From Symmachiella dynata (GTDB taxonomy: Bacteria > Planctomycetota > Planctomycetia > Planctomycetales > Planctomycetaceae): a DNA stretch of 64,000 nucleotides. Position 1 is the stretch's first letter. The number at the start of each line of letters is the position of its first letter. Made by a program: the position numbers and the translations under genes. Shown here one piece after another: positions 27,042 through 35,503 of this stretch. Under the pieces are notes generated by a model that was not told the origin of the DNA, did not search any database, and saw only the letters and a list, made by a program, of their open reading frames with translations. The stretch is from NCBI RefSeq assembly GCF_007747995.1, contig NZ_CP036276.1, positions 5,942,001 through 6,006,000 of the forward strand, written 5' to 3'.

Positions 27042-27080
27042 GGCTTGAGGTGACAGGCAAGAGGGATGGTGCTGAGCGGT

Positions 27081-27212
27081 GATGGCTGAAGCCATCGCAT
27101 CGAGAACCCCCGTAAACGGGGGTAAATTTCTGACTGAATATCCGTCACACAAACCCGACGTAAACGACGGGCCTAATACCCGCTTTCAGCGGAGAAAGTC
27201 CCGTAAACGGAC
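27081..27212. repeat. Cluster of five short hairpins
   Basis: In order: GATGGC-TGAA-GCCATC (27081-27096), ACCCCCG-TAAA-CGGGGGT (27106-27123), CCCGACG-TAAA-CGACGGG with one A-A mismatch (27154-27171), CCGCT-TTC-AGCGG (27180-27192) and GTCCCG-TAAA-CGGAC with one bulge (27198-27212). Three share a CG-TAAA-CG tip. They fill the gap between moaB and the next gene and look like clustered REP-type units. Confidence 0.6.
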
Positions 27213-27360
27213 TCGATAGATTGCTGATTTGCTGGGCGCGAAGTCAGACGACCACCACAAGACAGCAACCACTCGCCACTTCTGGCCACCGGCCACTGAC
27301 CACTTCCCCACAACCAGAAACTGAATAGCCACCACAGCAACCGTTTTCTATGATGTCCGC

Positions 27361-28416
27361 ATGGATGCTCCCAATGCTGTTCCCGAAACCTCACCCTCGC
27401 CGCTGCGCCGGTTGTGGGGCGTCGTCAAATGGGTCTTGTTTGCTCTGCTGTTGGTTGTGGTCAGTCATCGCGGGTGGGGATTGTGGAACGATGTGCAAAC
27501 CAAGGATGTGCAATTGCACTTTGGTTGGCTCGCCGCGGCGGTTGTGTTGTATATCGCTGCTTGGACTCCCGCTTGGTGGTATTGGCGATGGCTGTTGTCG
27601 GCCGGGGGTGATGATATCTCTGCGCTCCAAGTCGCCCGCGCCTACTTTTGCGGGCATTTGGGGAAATATATCCCCGGTAAAGCAGGCGTGATTTTGATTC
27701 GGGCGGCAATGATCGCCGGGGCGGGGGGCACGTTTGTCCGTGGCGGACTGACTGCCGGATATGAATCATTGACAACCATCGGCACCGGCGCGGCCGTGGC
27801 GGCAATGCTTTCGCCATGGATCTTTCCCGGTCTCCCGCAACGTCCCGGTTGGGAATGGCTGTCGTCGGTTCCCGGTTATCCGTACACTGTTCCGGCAGTG
27901 GTGATCGTCGCCTGTTTGGCGGCATTGCCGCTGATCGCCAAACTGTTTACACGGTTGTCCCGCAAGGCGGGTGGCAGTTCCGGCACGGCGGATTCAGACT
28001 CTTCGTTGCTAGAGAGTTCCCTCGTGGCGCAAGGGGTTTCCACGCGACTGCTGTTGGTGGGATCGCTGATGGTCATCATCGGTTGGTCTGTGCATGGTTT
28101 GGCGCTGGGCTGTATCATTCGCGGCAGTGGCGTCACAGACGTAAGTCTCCTCGACTGGCCGTTATGGACCGCCACCATTGCTGCGGCCATCTCGGTTGGA
28201 TTTGTGGCAATTTTCGCGCCGGCCGGGATTGGGGTTCGGGAATTGATTGTGGTCGAATCGCTGAGAAATTACGTCAGCCCGCAACAAGCGATTGCGGTCG
28301 CGGTACTGTTGCGATTGGTGTCGTTAATCGGAGAATTGATTGCGGCCGGCGGATTGTGGCCGTTTGGTGCGAAGATACAGCTTGATGTAAAGAATAGTGA
28401 GGGAGCGACGCCATAA
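27361..28416 (+). CDS. Lysylphosphatidylglycerol synthase-TM/UPF0104-type membrane protein
   Basis: A 351-residue protein with about eight hydrophobic segments. The blocks [25 protein letters not shown] and [16 protein letters not shown] are typical of the flippase-like LPG-synthase TM family (AglD/UPF0104), often involved in lipid or polyprenyl-sugar transfer. Its stop TAA overlaps the ATG of the following GT2 gene by one base, so the two are coupled and probably act on the same lipid-linked sugar. Confidence 0.8.
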   Translation: MDAPNAVPETSPSPLRRLWGVVKWVLFALLLVVVSHRGWGLWNDVQTKDVQLHFGWLAAAVVLYIAAWTPAWWYWRWLLSAGGDDISALQVARAYFCGHLGKYIPGKAGVILIRAAMIAGAGGTFVRGGLTAGYESLTTIGTGAAVAAMLSPWIFPGLPQRPGWEWLSSVPGYPYTVPAVVIVACLAALPLIAKLFTRLSRKAGGSSGTADSDSSLLESSLVAQGVSTRLLLVGSLMVIIGWSVHGLALGCIIRGSGVTDVSLLDWPLWTATIAAAISVGFVAIFAPAGIGVRELIVVESLRNYVSPQQAIAVAVLLRLVSLIGELIAAGGLWPFGAKIQLDVKNSEGATP

Positions 28417-29393
28417 TGCTATCGATTGTGATCCCCGTCCTGAACGAATCGGAAAGCCTGCCGCAGTTGCACGCGGAGATCGGCACCGTCGCGGCACAAG
28501 AGAATCTGGACGTCGAACTGGTCTTTGTCGACGACGGCTCGACAGATGATTCCTGGCAGGTCATCGAGAAACTCGCCGAACAGGACCAACGCGTGCGGGC
28601 GATTCGTTTCCGCCGCAACTTCGGCAAAGCAGCAGCCCTCTCGGCCGGATTGGAAATGGCGGACGGGGAATTCATCATGTCGATGGATGCCGACCTGCAG
28701 GACGACCCGGCGGAGATTCCGCGCTTTCTGGAGAAACTCGCCGAAGGGAACGACGTCGTCAATGGGTGGAAGCAGCGGCGGTTGGACCCTTGGCATAAGG
28801 TGTATCCCAGCAAAGTCTTCAACTACATGGTCAGCAAACTGACCGGGTTGAGTCTGCACGATCACAATTGCGGCGTGAAATGTTTCCGCAGCCAAGTCGC
28901 TCAGGAGATCGAACTGTACGGCGAGTTGCATCGCTTTGTGCCGGTGCTAGCGCATGCGCAAGGTTTTCGCGTGGCGGAGTTGCCGGTGAATCATCGTTCG
29001 CGAGAATTCGGGCATTCCAAATATGGAGTCCGACGTTTTCTGCGAGGGTTTTTGGATCTACTGACGGTCAAATTCCTGACCGGTTTCGGCCAACGACCGC
29101 AGCACATGCTGGGCGCGACCGGGTTGTTGTTCTTTGGGATCGGCGGTTTGGGGATTGGGTACCTGACCTTGGTGTGGATCCTGACCAATGTGTTCGAATT
29201 CGGATTCGGCCCGATCGGCGGTCGGCCGTTGTTGGCCTATTCGATCGCGTTTGTGCTGCTGGGCGGCCAGTTGATGTCGTTGGGCTTTTTGGCCGAATTG
29301 GTCGTGGCGAACAGCCCCCGCTCGACGCGACGGTATAGTATCCGCGAGCGAATTGCGGGGGCCAATCAGGCCGAGGAGGCTGAGGGAACCTAA
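28416..29393 (+). CDS. GT2 glycosyltransferase (dolichyl/undecaprenyl-phosphate sugar synthase type)
   Basis: A 325-residue protein. The GT-A domain (about 1-230) has [26 protein letters not shown] and the metal-binding DADLQDDP; the C terminus has two TM helices (about 240-260, 275-297). This is the ArnC/DPM1-like layout that loads a sugar on a polyprenyl phosphate. It overlaps the upstream flippase-like gene by one base. Donor sugar unknown. Confidence 0.88.
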   Translation: MLSIVIPVLNESESLPQLHAEIGTVAAQENLDVELVFVDDGSTDDSWQVIEKLAEQDQRVRAIRFRRNFGKAAALSAGLEMADGEFIMSMDADLQDDPAEIPRFLEKLAEGNDVVNGWKQRRLDPWHKVYPSKVFNYMVSKLTGLSLHDHNCGVKCFRSQVAQEIELYGELHRFVPVLAHAQGFRVAELPVNHRSREFGHSKYGVRRFLRGFLDLLTVKFLTGFGQRPQHMLGATGLLFFGIGGLGIGYLTLVWILTNVFEFGFGPIGGRPLLAYSIAFVLLGGQLMSLGFLAELVVANSPRSTRRYSIRERIAGANQAEEAEGT

Positions 29394-29542
29394 GCTGGCG
29401 TCGAGAGGATTTGTCCGGCCAATAGCTCCCCCGGGAAGGTTTGCACTAGCGTTGCCGTATTTGTAGGGTAAAATATCCCTAAGCCTGCTCACTGTTGGTC
29501 GGTTCAAAACGAGTGATGCTTGTCACCGCTAGGGAGGTGTTT

Positions 29543-29743
29543 ATGGTCGATCCTCAAGATGAACAAACGTTGAATCTCGAAGTCGATTGCCTCGATGAAT
29601 TAGGACGCGCCCTCTCTCCAGAGCAATCCGACGATCCGCAACTACCGGTCGATCAAACGATCCCGGTCCCCGGCCATTCCTGCCACCGCGACTCAAAGCC
29701 CAGCGAGCTGAGCGCCAGCGATTTCGGTATTCCCGAAGCGTAG
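29543..29743 (+). CDS. Small acidic protein of unknown function
   Basis: A 66-residue protein starting at MVDPQDEQTLNLE, preceded by AGGGAGGTG, a near-perfect ribosome-binding site. It is acidic and Pro-rich with no TM segment and a single CHRD motif with one Cys; another Cys is at about residue 14. No family is recognised. An in-frame GTG 48 bases upstream is less likely. Confidence 0.5.
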   Translation: MVDPQDEQTLNLEVDCLDELGRALSPEQSDDPQLPVDQTIPVPGHSCHRDSKPSELSASDFGIPEA

Positions 29744-29812
29744 TCGGCGCAGCTGTGCTCGATCACCCCGCCCGCAGTTGGCCGCGTGTCAGTCGTTGAA
29801 CATAGGTGACCT

Positions 29813-29888
29813 GGGTGTCACTGGCTTTGCCACTGTTTCGTAAGTATCCCGCGCCTCTCAAGTTGCACTGGCAGACCCAGTGGCACCC
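29813..29888. repeat. 76-bp paired-hairpin REP/BIME-like element (copy C, inverted)
   Basis: 23-bp arms with three mismatches. Its 30-bp centre, read on the minus strand, matches the centre of copy B at 24 of 30 positions, so it is the same element in reverse orientation. Confidence 0.8.
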
Positions 29889-30102
29889 GGCCTAAATCAT
29901 CATTCCGCACAATGTACTCGTGTTGTACGGCGCTGTAGCTGCGCGCGAAACCGCGTGCGTTAGTTCCCCCCAGGCAAGGTACAGGGGGCGGTGCGCGCAG
30001 CGGGGTTTTGCGCGTCTGGGTAGAAATTTCCGCATAAACGAAAAAATTGGCGATTTATCGTTTGCAGAATCGGTACCACACGGGTAATCTTAACCGCAGA
30101 TG

Positions 30103-30159
30103 TGGGGAATCGACCCAAAATGTTCTTTAACAACCAGTTGATTGTGGGTTTCAGGCCCA
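30103..30159 (+). promoter_or_regulatory. Pair of TGGG-N7-CCCA boxes, candidate MraZ sites
   Basis: TGGG-N7-CCCA occurs at 30103-30117 and again at 30145-30159, starts exactly 42 bp apart (four helical turns). Known MraZ proteins bind TGGG-type repeats upstream of their own gene, so these are candidate autoregulatory sites. The second box lies wholly between the -35 and -10 of the promoter candidate. Confidence 0.45.
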
Positions 30160-30166
30160 GTAGAAT
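30138..30166 (+). promoter_or_regulatory. Candidate mraZ promoter
   Basis: TTGATT and TAGAAT lie 17 bases apart (four and five consensus matches). Transcription would start near 30173, almost on the GTG at 30175, which favours a later translation start or a leaderless message. Confidence 0.45.
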
Positions 30167-30174
30167 AAACGTTC

Positions 30175-30726
30175 GTGGTCACCGTGATCACCAACGCTTA
30201 CGCATCCTGTTTTTCCACCCTTTCCGAGTCAGCGAGTTCAGCCTTGGCGACCGCACAACTCATCACCGGCGAATTCCGGCGGTCCTTAGATGACCGTTTC
30301 CGGCTCAGTTTGCCGGCCGAGATGGCGACAGCGGTCACCGATGAATCGGGTGAAACGATTCTGACCAAGGAACAATACGGCTGCATTAGCTTGTGGCGGG
30401 CGGAAGAGTGGCAAAAACGGATTGATGACGGCCTGGGATTGATACAGCAGAAGATACAAGCGGGCAAGATGGAGCAACGCTGGGAACAAGTCCAACGTTT
30501 TGGGCGGTTGCTCTCCACCCGGTCGCGAACCGTCAAATTGGCGAATCGAGCTCGGTTGGTGATTCCAGAAGGCTTTCGCGAGTTTCTGGATGTGCCGGCC
30601 GGCAGCGATGTCATGCTTGTCGGAGCATCGATCTGCGTTGAAATCTGGAATCCACAGGCTTGGCTCGACTACTTGCGTGGTGAGATGCCGGAGTTCGGAC
30701 CGCTGTTTAAAGATTTAGCGGACTGA
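30175..30726 (+). CDS. mraZ: MraZ-family DNA-binding regulator
   Basis: Up to 183 residues with two SpoVT/AbrB-like halves: [21 protein letters not shown] and [19 protein letters not shown]. The DxxxR signature is intact in the first half, with Asn replacing Asp in the second. MraZ normally heads the division and cell-wall cluster; here no rsmH, ftsL, ftsI or mur gene follows, in keeping with the dispersed cluster of planctomycetes. The GTG at 30175 gives the longest frame; a TTG at 30244 would give a 160-residue protein close to the usual family length and leave a normal leader after the promoter candidate. Confidence 0.85.
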   Translation: MVTVITNAYASCFSTLSESASSALATAQLITGEFRRSLDDRFRLSLPAEMATAVTDESGETILTKEQYGCISLWRAEEWQKRIDDGLGLIQQKIQAGKMEQRWEQVQRFGRLLSTRSRTVKLANRARLVIPEGFREFLDVPAGSDVMLVGASICVEIWNPQAWLDYLRGEMPEFGPLFKDLAD

Positions 30727-31155
30727 CCCCTCTTTCACGCAAAAGCAACTTTTATGCATGCACCAGTTGATATGCCCGGCACGTTTCGTGAGAAGGTGAT
30801 TAGACTTACTCGGTCACCCCTTCCTCTGCCAAAACGACCCATTCTTGAGTGTCGCTAACACGCATTCAGACCATGGACGGACAATTCGGCAGGGATGCCG
30901 CTTTCTCTAATAACGGCCGGGCATGTCGCATTCTTTGGGCGCAATTCCAGCGCTGCGACATCGATACGACGATTCGTTCAGGGATCGTTCTGTAGAGACA
31001 AACCCGCAGCGCTTGCCATTCAACAACTATCTCAAAATGGCTGCCCTTGCCAATTTTGGAGAATTGGAAACAATAGAGTGTAGCCCCACCTCGATATCTC
31101 GTATTTCATCATCATGCTTATAACGGGGCAAAACTGGAGAGGAGAGGTTGTCGAA
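30727..31155. other. 430-bp gap between mraZ and the groES-like gene
   Basis: No gene, CIRCE element (TTAGCACTC-N9-GAGTGCTAA) or REP copy is seen. A weak hairpin CCAATT-N6-AATTGG lies near 31053-31070. Confidence 0.4.
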
Positions 31156-31521
31156 ATGAATGACTTTGTAGAACCTTTGGGAATGACGATTTTGATCCGC
31201 AAGGACGAAAACCGTCAGGTCACCAAAGGAGGAATTGTCCTACCGGATCAGGCGGAGATTCCCACAATCACTGGCCGGATTGTCGAGGTCAGCGCTCAGA
31301 TTGAGCGCGATGACGACTTCCCGGTGCGCAAATATGATAAAGTGCTGTTCAATCCCAAGCACGCCATTCCGGTCGATCTGGAATCGGATAATGTACTCTT
31401 TGTTGTGCCGATTGAAGATGTGGTGGCTGTTTTTCGCCGGGCCCCGGATCGGGCACCGACGGCAAGTTCGACCGATGAAGACGCGAGCGACCGCCTGGAC
31501 GGCGACGAATTTGAAGACTAA
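31156..31521 (+). CDS. GroES-like (Cpn10) co-chaperonin homologue
   Basis: A 121-residue protein. Residues about 5-95 have the Cpn10 fold pattern: VEPLGMTILIRKDENRQVTKGGIVLP (mobile loop), GRIVEVS and KYDKVLFNPKHAIPVD. The C-terminal 30 residues are an acidic tail (DEDASDRLDGDEFED) absent from classical GroES. GGAGAGG precedes the ATG at 31156. No groEL follows, so it may be a specialised paralogue. Confidence 0.75.
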   Translation: MNDFVEPLGMTILIRKDENRQVTKGGIVLPDQAEIPTITGRIVEVSAQIERDDDFPVRKYDKVLFNPKHAIPVDLESDNVLFVVPIEDVVAVFRRAPDRAPTASSTDEDASDRLDGDEFED

Positions 31522-31604
31522 CGTGTGTGTGAGGCGATTCTCGCGATGGTGCGGGACTTGGCTATGACGATTGACGGATTAATCGCAACAAAGGACAACC
31601 GCAC

Positions 31605-33044
31605 GTGCCCGACGCCGCTGGAGAACCGACGCCTACGAATCCGCCTGCTGCTGCGGAGGATCGCCACATTGACTGGTTGCCGGCCGGGAGTTGGATCCTC
31701 TACGATCTAGCGAACACGATCTACGCCGCTGCGATCACGTACGTGCTCATGCCGTATTTCAGCGACACGTACAAGTATTATACCCCCATCGGCGTCACGC
31801 AAACGCTGACGATGATCGCCTCGGGATTTGCGGTCCCGATGATGGCTTCGATCTGTGATCGCACGGGGCAAACGCGGTTGTATTTGACGGTGTTCACTGT
31901 CATATGCATCGGCTCGATGTTTGGTTGGGCCCTCTGGACGACCGAGTTTGCGCTGTTGGCTTTTCTAGCGATCGGCGGCTTCGCTTATCAAAACTCACTC
32001 GTGTTTTACAACGCGCTGTTGCCCTCGGTGGCGCCACGTTCGCGCACCGGTTTGATATCGGGTCTGGGGGTTGGCCTGGGCTACTCCGGCACGATCGTGA
32101 CGATTCTTATCGCGCTGCTACTCACCAAGTATTTCGGCTTGGGATTTAAAGCGACGTGCGGCGTTTGTGCGGCGCTGTTTCTGCTGACCGCTCTTCCCTG
32201 TTTGTTGTTCGTCAAAGAAAAACGGCACATTGACCGCCAGCCGCTTTCGTGGGAGGTTGTGCGTGAACGGGGCGCCGATTTGTGGGGCACGATTCGTGCG
32301 ATGCCTCAGCACCGCACGGTGATGTTTTTCTTTCTGGGGAATTTCTTTTTGGTCGACGTGCTCAACACGGCCATCCTGTATTTCGCCGCATTCACGCAAG
32401 TCATTTTTAAGGCCCAAGCTGAGGCCGGAGATTTGTTTCTCTTCGGCATGAAGTTTGATCAATCCAGCACGTTTGCCATGATCATGGGATTGGCGCTCTG
32501 TTCGTTGGCACTGGTGTTTGGCAGTTTCAGCGGGTGGTTGTCGGACCGAATTCACCCGTTGCAAGTCTTGCGCGGCTCAGGCTGGTGCCTGTTGGTCGGC
32601 TTGGTCGGTGCGATTCTCACCGGGGGCAAATCACCGGCGTTGTATCTACTGACTTTGGGCGGCGCGGGAGCATTTGGCTTGGCCGGAATTTGGACCTCCG
32701 GCCGCAAGGTGCTATTGTTGGTCGCACCTCAAGAGGACATCGCGCAGTACTTCGGCCTGTACGGAATCACGCTGAAGCTATCCGTGATCGGCAGCACGAC
32801 GTTTGCGTTGGTCTCTGACACGATCTTCAGATCCGAAAAAGCCAAACTCGGTTTCGAGGTCGCTCAAACCCAGGCCCAAAAAATCGCGGTCGATCTCGCA
32901 CATTCGCACAGCCAGAAGGTCGCCATCGCCTGCCAGCTCATCCAACTGCTGTTAGGGCTGGGCTTGCTGTATGTCATCAACTGGCGCGATATTCCGGATC
33001 GAGATTTAGACGACGTCATCGCCGCTGAAATTCCCACGGCGTGA
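31605..33044 (+). CDS. UMF1/Atg22-type MFS transporter
   Basis: A 479-residue, roughly 12-TM inner-membrane permease. The N-terminal block WILYDLANTIYAAAITYVLMPYF is the mark of the UMF1 (Vps22/Btl-like) branch of the major facilitator superfamily; relatives in yeast export amino acids from vacuoles, bacterial substrates are unknown. The GTG start at 31605 follows AAAGGA. It lies 83 bases after the groES-like gene with no evident link. Confidence 0.82.
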   Translation: MPDAAGEPTPTNPPAAAEDRHIDWLPAGSWILYDLANTIYAAAITYVLMPYFSDTYKYYTPIGVTQTLTMIASGFAVPMMASICDRTGQTRLYLTVFTVICIGSMFGWALWTTEFALLAFLAIGGFAYQNSLVFYNALLPSVAPRSRTGLISGLGVGLGYSGTIVTILIALLLTKYFGLGFKATCGVCAALFLLTALPCLLFVKEKRHIDRQPLSWEVVRERGADLWGTIRAMPQHRTVMFFFLGNFFLVDVLNTAILYFAAFTQVIFKAQAEAGDLFLFGMKFDQSSTFAMIMGLALCSLALVFGSFSGWLSDRIHPLQVLRGSGWCLLVGLVGAILTGGKSPALYLLTLGGAGAFGLAGIWTSGRKVLLLVAPQEDIAQYFGLYGITLKLSVIGSTTFALVSDTIFRSEKAKLGFEVAQTQAQKIAVDLAHSHSQKVAIACQLIQLLLGLGLLYVINWRDIPDRDLDDVIAAEIPTA

Positions 33045-33051
33045 TTGAGGG

Positions 33052-33199
33052 GCGTTGGGACGTCTGCTGTAGCGCGAAAACCCTCACCCCCGGCCCCTCT
33101 CCCAGGGGGAGAGGGGGGAGTAATGGGGGATGACGCTGTGCGCTTTTCACTGCTCCCTCTCCCTCTGGGAGAGGGTCGGGGTGAGGGGCAAGCAACGTT
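33052..33199. repeat. Palindromic direct repeat, unit 1
   Basis: Opens GCGTTGGGACGTCTGCTGTAG, holds CCCTCACCCC...CTCTCCC and its inverse CCCTCTGGGAGAGGG...GGTGAGGGG, and ends GGGCAAGCAACGTT. Near-copy of the unit at 33309. Any ORF over it is low-complexity and not believed. Confidence 0.85.
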
Positions 33200-33308
33200 A
33201 GACGCACAAGACTTAGCAGTTCAGCTGCCCCCGCCAACGAAACTTGGCTCGTTGAAGAGCGCGGTAATTGTGGCTTCTTGCGGGTTGCGTTGGGCTCGGG
33301 GTTGAGGT

Positions 33309-33445
33309 GCGTTGGGGCGTCTGCTGTAGTGCGAAAACCCTCACCCCCGGCCCCTCTCCCAGAGGGAGAGGGGGGAGTAATGGGGTGCGATTTCACTGCT
33401 CCCTCTCCCTCTGGGAGAGGGCCGGGGTGAGGGGCAAGCAACGTT
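33309..33445. repeat. Palindromic direct repeat, unit 2
   Basis: Second direct copy of the 33052 unit, 11 bp shorter in the centre, with the same inverted CCCTCACCCC/GGGGTGAGGG arms and the same ends. The core also occurs alone at 55151 and 55411. Confidence 0.85.
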
Positions 33446-33503
33446 GTGCGATCCCCTGCTAACAAGTCGTCCCGCATCGGCTGCGGGACATTATCCCCAC
33501 AGC

Positions 33504-34841
33504 CTATTTCGCGGCTTCGGCGACGCTGCTGGCGAGTTCCGTCAGCTCTTCGGGCGCCATCTTCCGCATGTCTTCGTTGATCCGCATCGAGCAGAACTTG
33601 GGGCCGCACATCGAACAGAACTTGGCGCTTTTGAAGGTTTCTTGCGGCAAGGTTTCGTCGTGCATTTCACGAGCCCGTTCGGGATCGAGCGACAGTTCGA
33701 ATTGGCGGTTCCAGTCGAATTCGTACCGCGCTTTGGAAAGTTCATCATCCCGATCACGAGCACCAGGGCGATGGCGGGCGACATCGGCGGCGTGGGCGGC
33801 GATCTTATAGGCGATCACCCCTTCGCGGACGTCTTTGGCATCGGGCAGTCCCAGGTGTTCCTTGGGAGTGACGTAACACAGCATCGAAGCGCCGTGTTGT
33901 CCAGCGATGGCAGCACCGATGGCGCTGGAGATGTGGTCGTAACCCGGCGAGATGTCGATCACCAACGGGCCGAGCACGTAAAACGGCGCGCCGTGGCAGA
34001 CTTCGATTTGCCGTTCCATGTTCATGGGAATCTGATCCATCGGCACATGCCCTGGACCTTCGATCATGACTTGGTTGTTCTTCGCCCAGGCACGCTTTGT
34101 CAGTTCGCCCAGCGTATCGAGTTCGGCGAACTGCGCCTTGTCCGACGCATCCGCCAGACAGCCGGGACGCAATCCGTCGCCGATGCTCCAGGTAACATCG
34201 TACTGGTACATGATGTCGCACAGGTCTTCGAAGTGCGTGTAGAGCGGATTTTGTTGGCGGTGGTGCATCATCCATTGTGCCAGCAGCGAGCCGCCCCGGC
34301 TGACGATTCCCGTGATGCGATTCATCGTCAGCGACAAATGCTCGATCAGCACGCCGGCGTGCAGCGTCATGTAATCGACGCCCTGCTTGGCCTGATGTTC
34401 GACCATGTCGAGCATGTCTTGCGGCTTCATGTCCAAAAATTCGTTGAGGTTCTGCACGACCTGATAGATCGGCACGGTCCCGATCGGGACGGGGGACGCG
34501 TCGACGAGGGTTTGGCGGATCTCATCGATCCCCGCTCCGGTGGAGAGGTCCATCACCGTGTCGGCACCATAGTGGACGGCGGCGTGCAGTTTGTCGAGTT
34601 CTTCACCGGCATCGCTGGTGACGGCGCTGTTGCCGATATTGGCGTTGATTTTGCACTTGGCGGCGATGCCGATGCCCATCGGCTCCAGGTTTTTGGCAAG
34701 GTGGACTTTGTTGGCCGGGATGACCATCCGTCCGGCGGCAACTTCGTCGCGAATCAATTCCGGCGCTAATAGTTCGCGAGCAGCGACGAATTCCATTTCG
34801 GGGGTAACTTCACCCTTGCGGGCACGTTCGATTTGGGTCAT
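33504..34841 (-). CDS. thiC: Phosphomethylpyrimidine synthase
   Basis: A 445-residue radical-SAM enzyme that makes the HMP-phosphate half of thiamine from AIR. Family blocks are [18 protein letters not shown] at the N terminus, [22 protein letters not shown], and the C-terminal FeS motif CSMCGPKFC (C-x2-C-x4-C). It is the short form lacking the N-terminal extension of the E. coli enzyme. CGGAGG precedes the ATG. The leader carries a hairpin and a 22-codon ORF in place of a recognisable TPP riboswitch. No other thi gene is nearby. Confidence 0.95.
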   Translation of the reverse strand: MTQIERARKGEVTPEMEFVAARELLAPELIRDEVAAGRMVIPANKVHLAKNLEPMGIGIAAKCKINANIGNSAVTSDAGEELDKLHAAVHYGADTVMDLSTGAGIDEIRQTLVDASPVPIGTVPIYQVVQNLNEFLDMKPQDMLDMVEHQAKQGVDYMTLHAGVLIEHLSLTMNRITGIVSRGGSLLAQWMMHHRQQNPLYTHFEDLCDIMYQYDVTWSIGDGLRPGCLADASDKAQFAELDTLGELTKRAWAKNNQVMIEGPGHVPMDQIPMNMERQIEVCHGAPFYVLGPLVIDISPGYDHISSAIGAAIAGQHGASMLCYVTPKEHLGLPDAKDVREGVIAYKIAAHAADVARHRPGARDRDDELSKARYEFDWNRQFELSLDPERAREMHDETLPQETFKSAKFCSMCGPKFCSMRINEDMRKMAPEELTELASSVAEAAK

Positions 34842-34889
34842 GGCAGCGACCGCCTCCGTTGCGTGTGGTTCGATCCGAGGTTTTCGGCT

Positions 34890-34958
34890 TTATCGGCCGG
34901 TCGTCTCGCGGTAATGTGGAGTCGTGATAGGTGCGGCAACTGGGAGGGCAAACGCCAT
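34890..34958 (-). CDS. Possible 22-residue leader peptide of thiC
   Basis: The ATG at 34958 is preceded by GGGAGG at 7-base spacing. The product begins MAFALPV and ends YRETTGR, stopping 48 bases before thiC. Its ribosome-binding site and ATG lie inside the hairpin at 34936-34976. Short, so only the start signal and position support it. Confidence 0.45.
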   Translation of the reverse strand: MAFALPVAAPITTPHYRETTGR

Positions 34959-34976
34959 CGTGTGTCCTCCCGTTGC
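34936..34976 (-). promoter_or_regulatory. Leader hairpin upstream of thiC
   Basis: On the minus strand GCAACGGGAGG pairs with CCTCCC-A-GTTGC (11 pairs, one bulge) around an 18-base loop that holds the ATG of the leader ORF. The pairing would hide the leader ORF ribosome-binding site. No CTGAGA or other TPP-box motif is visible. Confidence 0.5.
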
Positions 34977-35082
34977 TAGTTCTATCGTAGTTTTCCGGAT
35001 GGGAATGTCAACGCGGCGGGCTGGAAGCGGCATTTGCCGCACAGCCGCCCTAGCCTTTGATCAACGGTGGAGCGCCCAAACC

Positions 35083-35484
35083 ATGTCCGAGCCCAGTCAA
35101 GTCATCTTTTCGTTCGGATCACAACTCTGGAAATTCTTCCCCCAAATCGGTGGGGTCGGAGTGATTTGGCTTGTGGGGCTATATCTGTGCTATTCCCGCC
35201 GCGACCTCCCCCAAACCCCACGGATGTTGATTGCGATATCGCTGGGGACCCAGTTGTTTTCGCTGTTCGCGATGATGGTATTCTCATGGATTGTGATGAC
35301 GATCATGAATGAAACCAGCAATTCCCACGACGATATTCGCTGGTTCGCATTGGTCTACAATTACACTCAGGCGTTTTTGCGGATGCTGGCCCAAGGGTTG
35401 ATGCTGTACGCCATCTTCGGCAACTTTCGCAGTCGCCCCAACTGGGATGCGGTGGCGATGGAGTCGGAGATGCCGGAGGAGTAA
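35083..35484 (+). CDS. Small membrane protein of unknown function
   Basis: A 133-residue protein with three hydrophobic segments (about 20-37, 48-73, 96-115) and a hydrophilic C terminus. No family is recognised. The ATG at 35083 has GGTGGAG upstream and removes 53 improbable residues from the longer frame. It is divergent from thiC and convergent with the Kef-type antiporter. Confidence 0.6.
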   Translation: MSEPSQVIFSFGSQLWKFFPQIGGVGVIWLVGLYLCYSRRDLPQTPRMLIAISLGTQLFSLFAMMVFSWIVMTIMNETSNSHDDIRWFALVYNYTQAFLRMLAQGLMLYAIFGNFRSRPNWDAVAMESEMPEE

Positions 35485-35503
35485 ACCACGACGATTGGGA
35501 TCG

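Noticed and set aside
33016-33609. 197-codon minus-strand frame across the CCCTCACCCC repeats
   Set aside because: Its content is translated repeat (Pro/Gly/Glu-rich) and it runs into thiC on the same strand.
33444-34769. 441-codon open frame on the plus strand
   Set aside because: Antisense to thiC, which is certain from its motifs.
34842-35082. TPP riboswitch upstream of thiC
   Set aside because: No CTGAGA or GAACCTGA motifs on the minus strand; the visible structure is a simple hairpin around a short ORF. A covariance-model search would be decisive.
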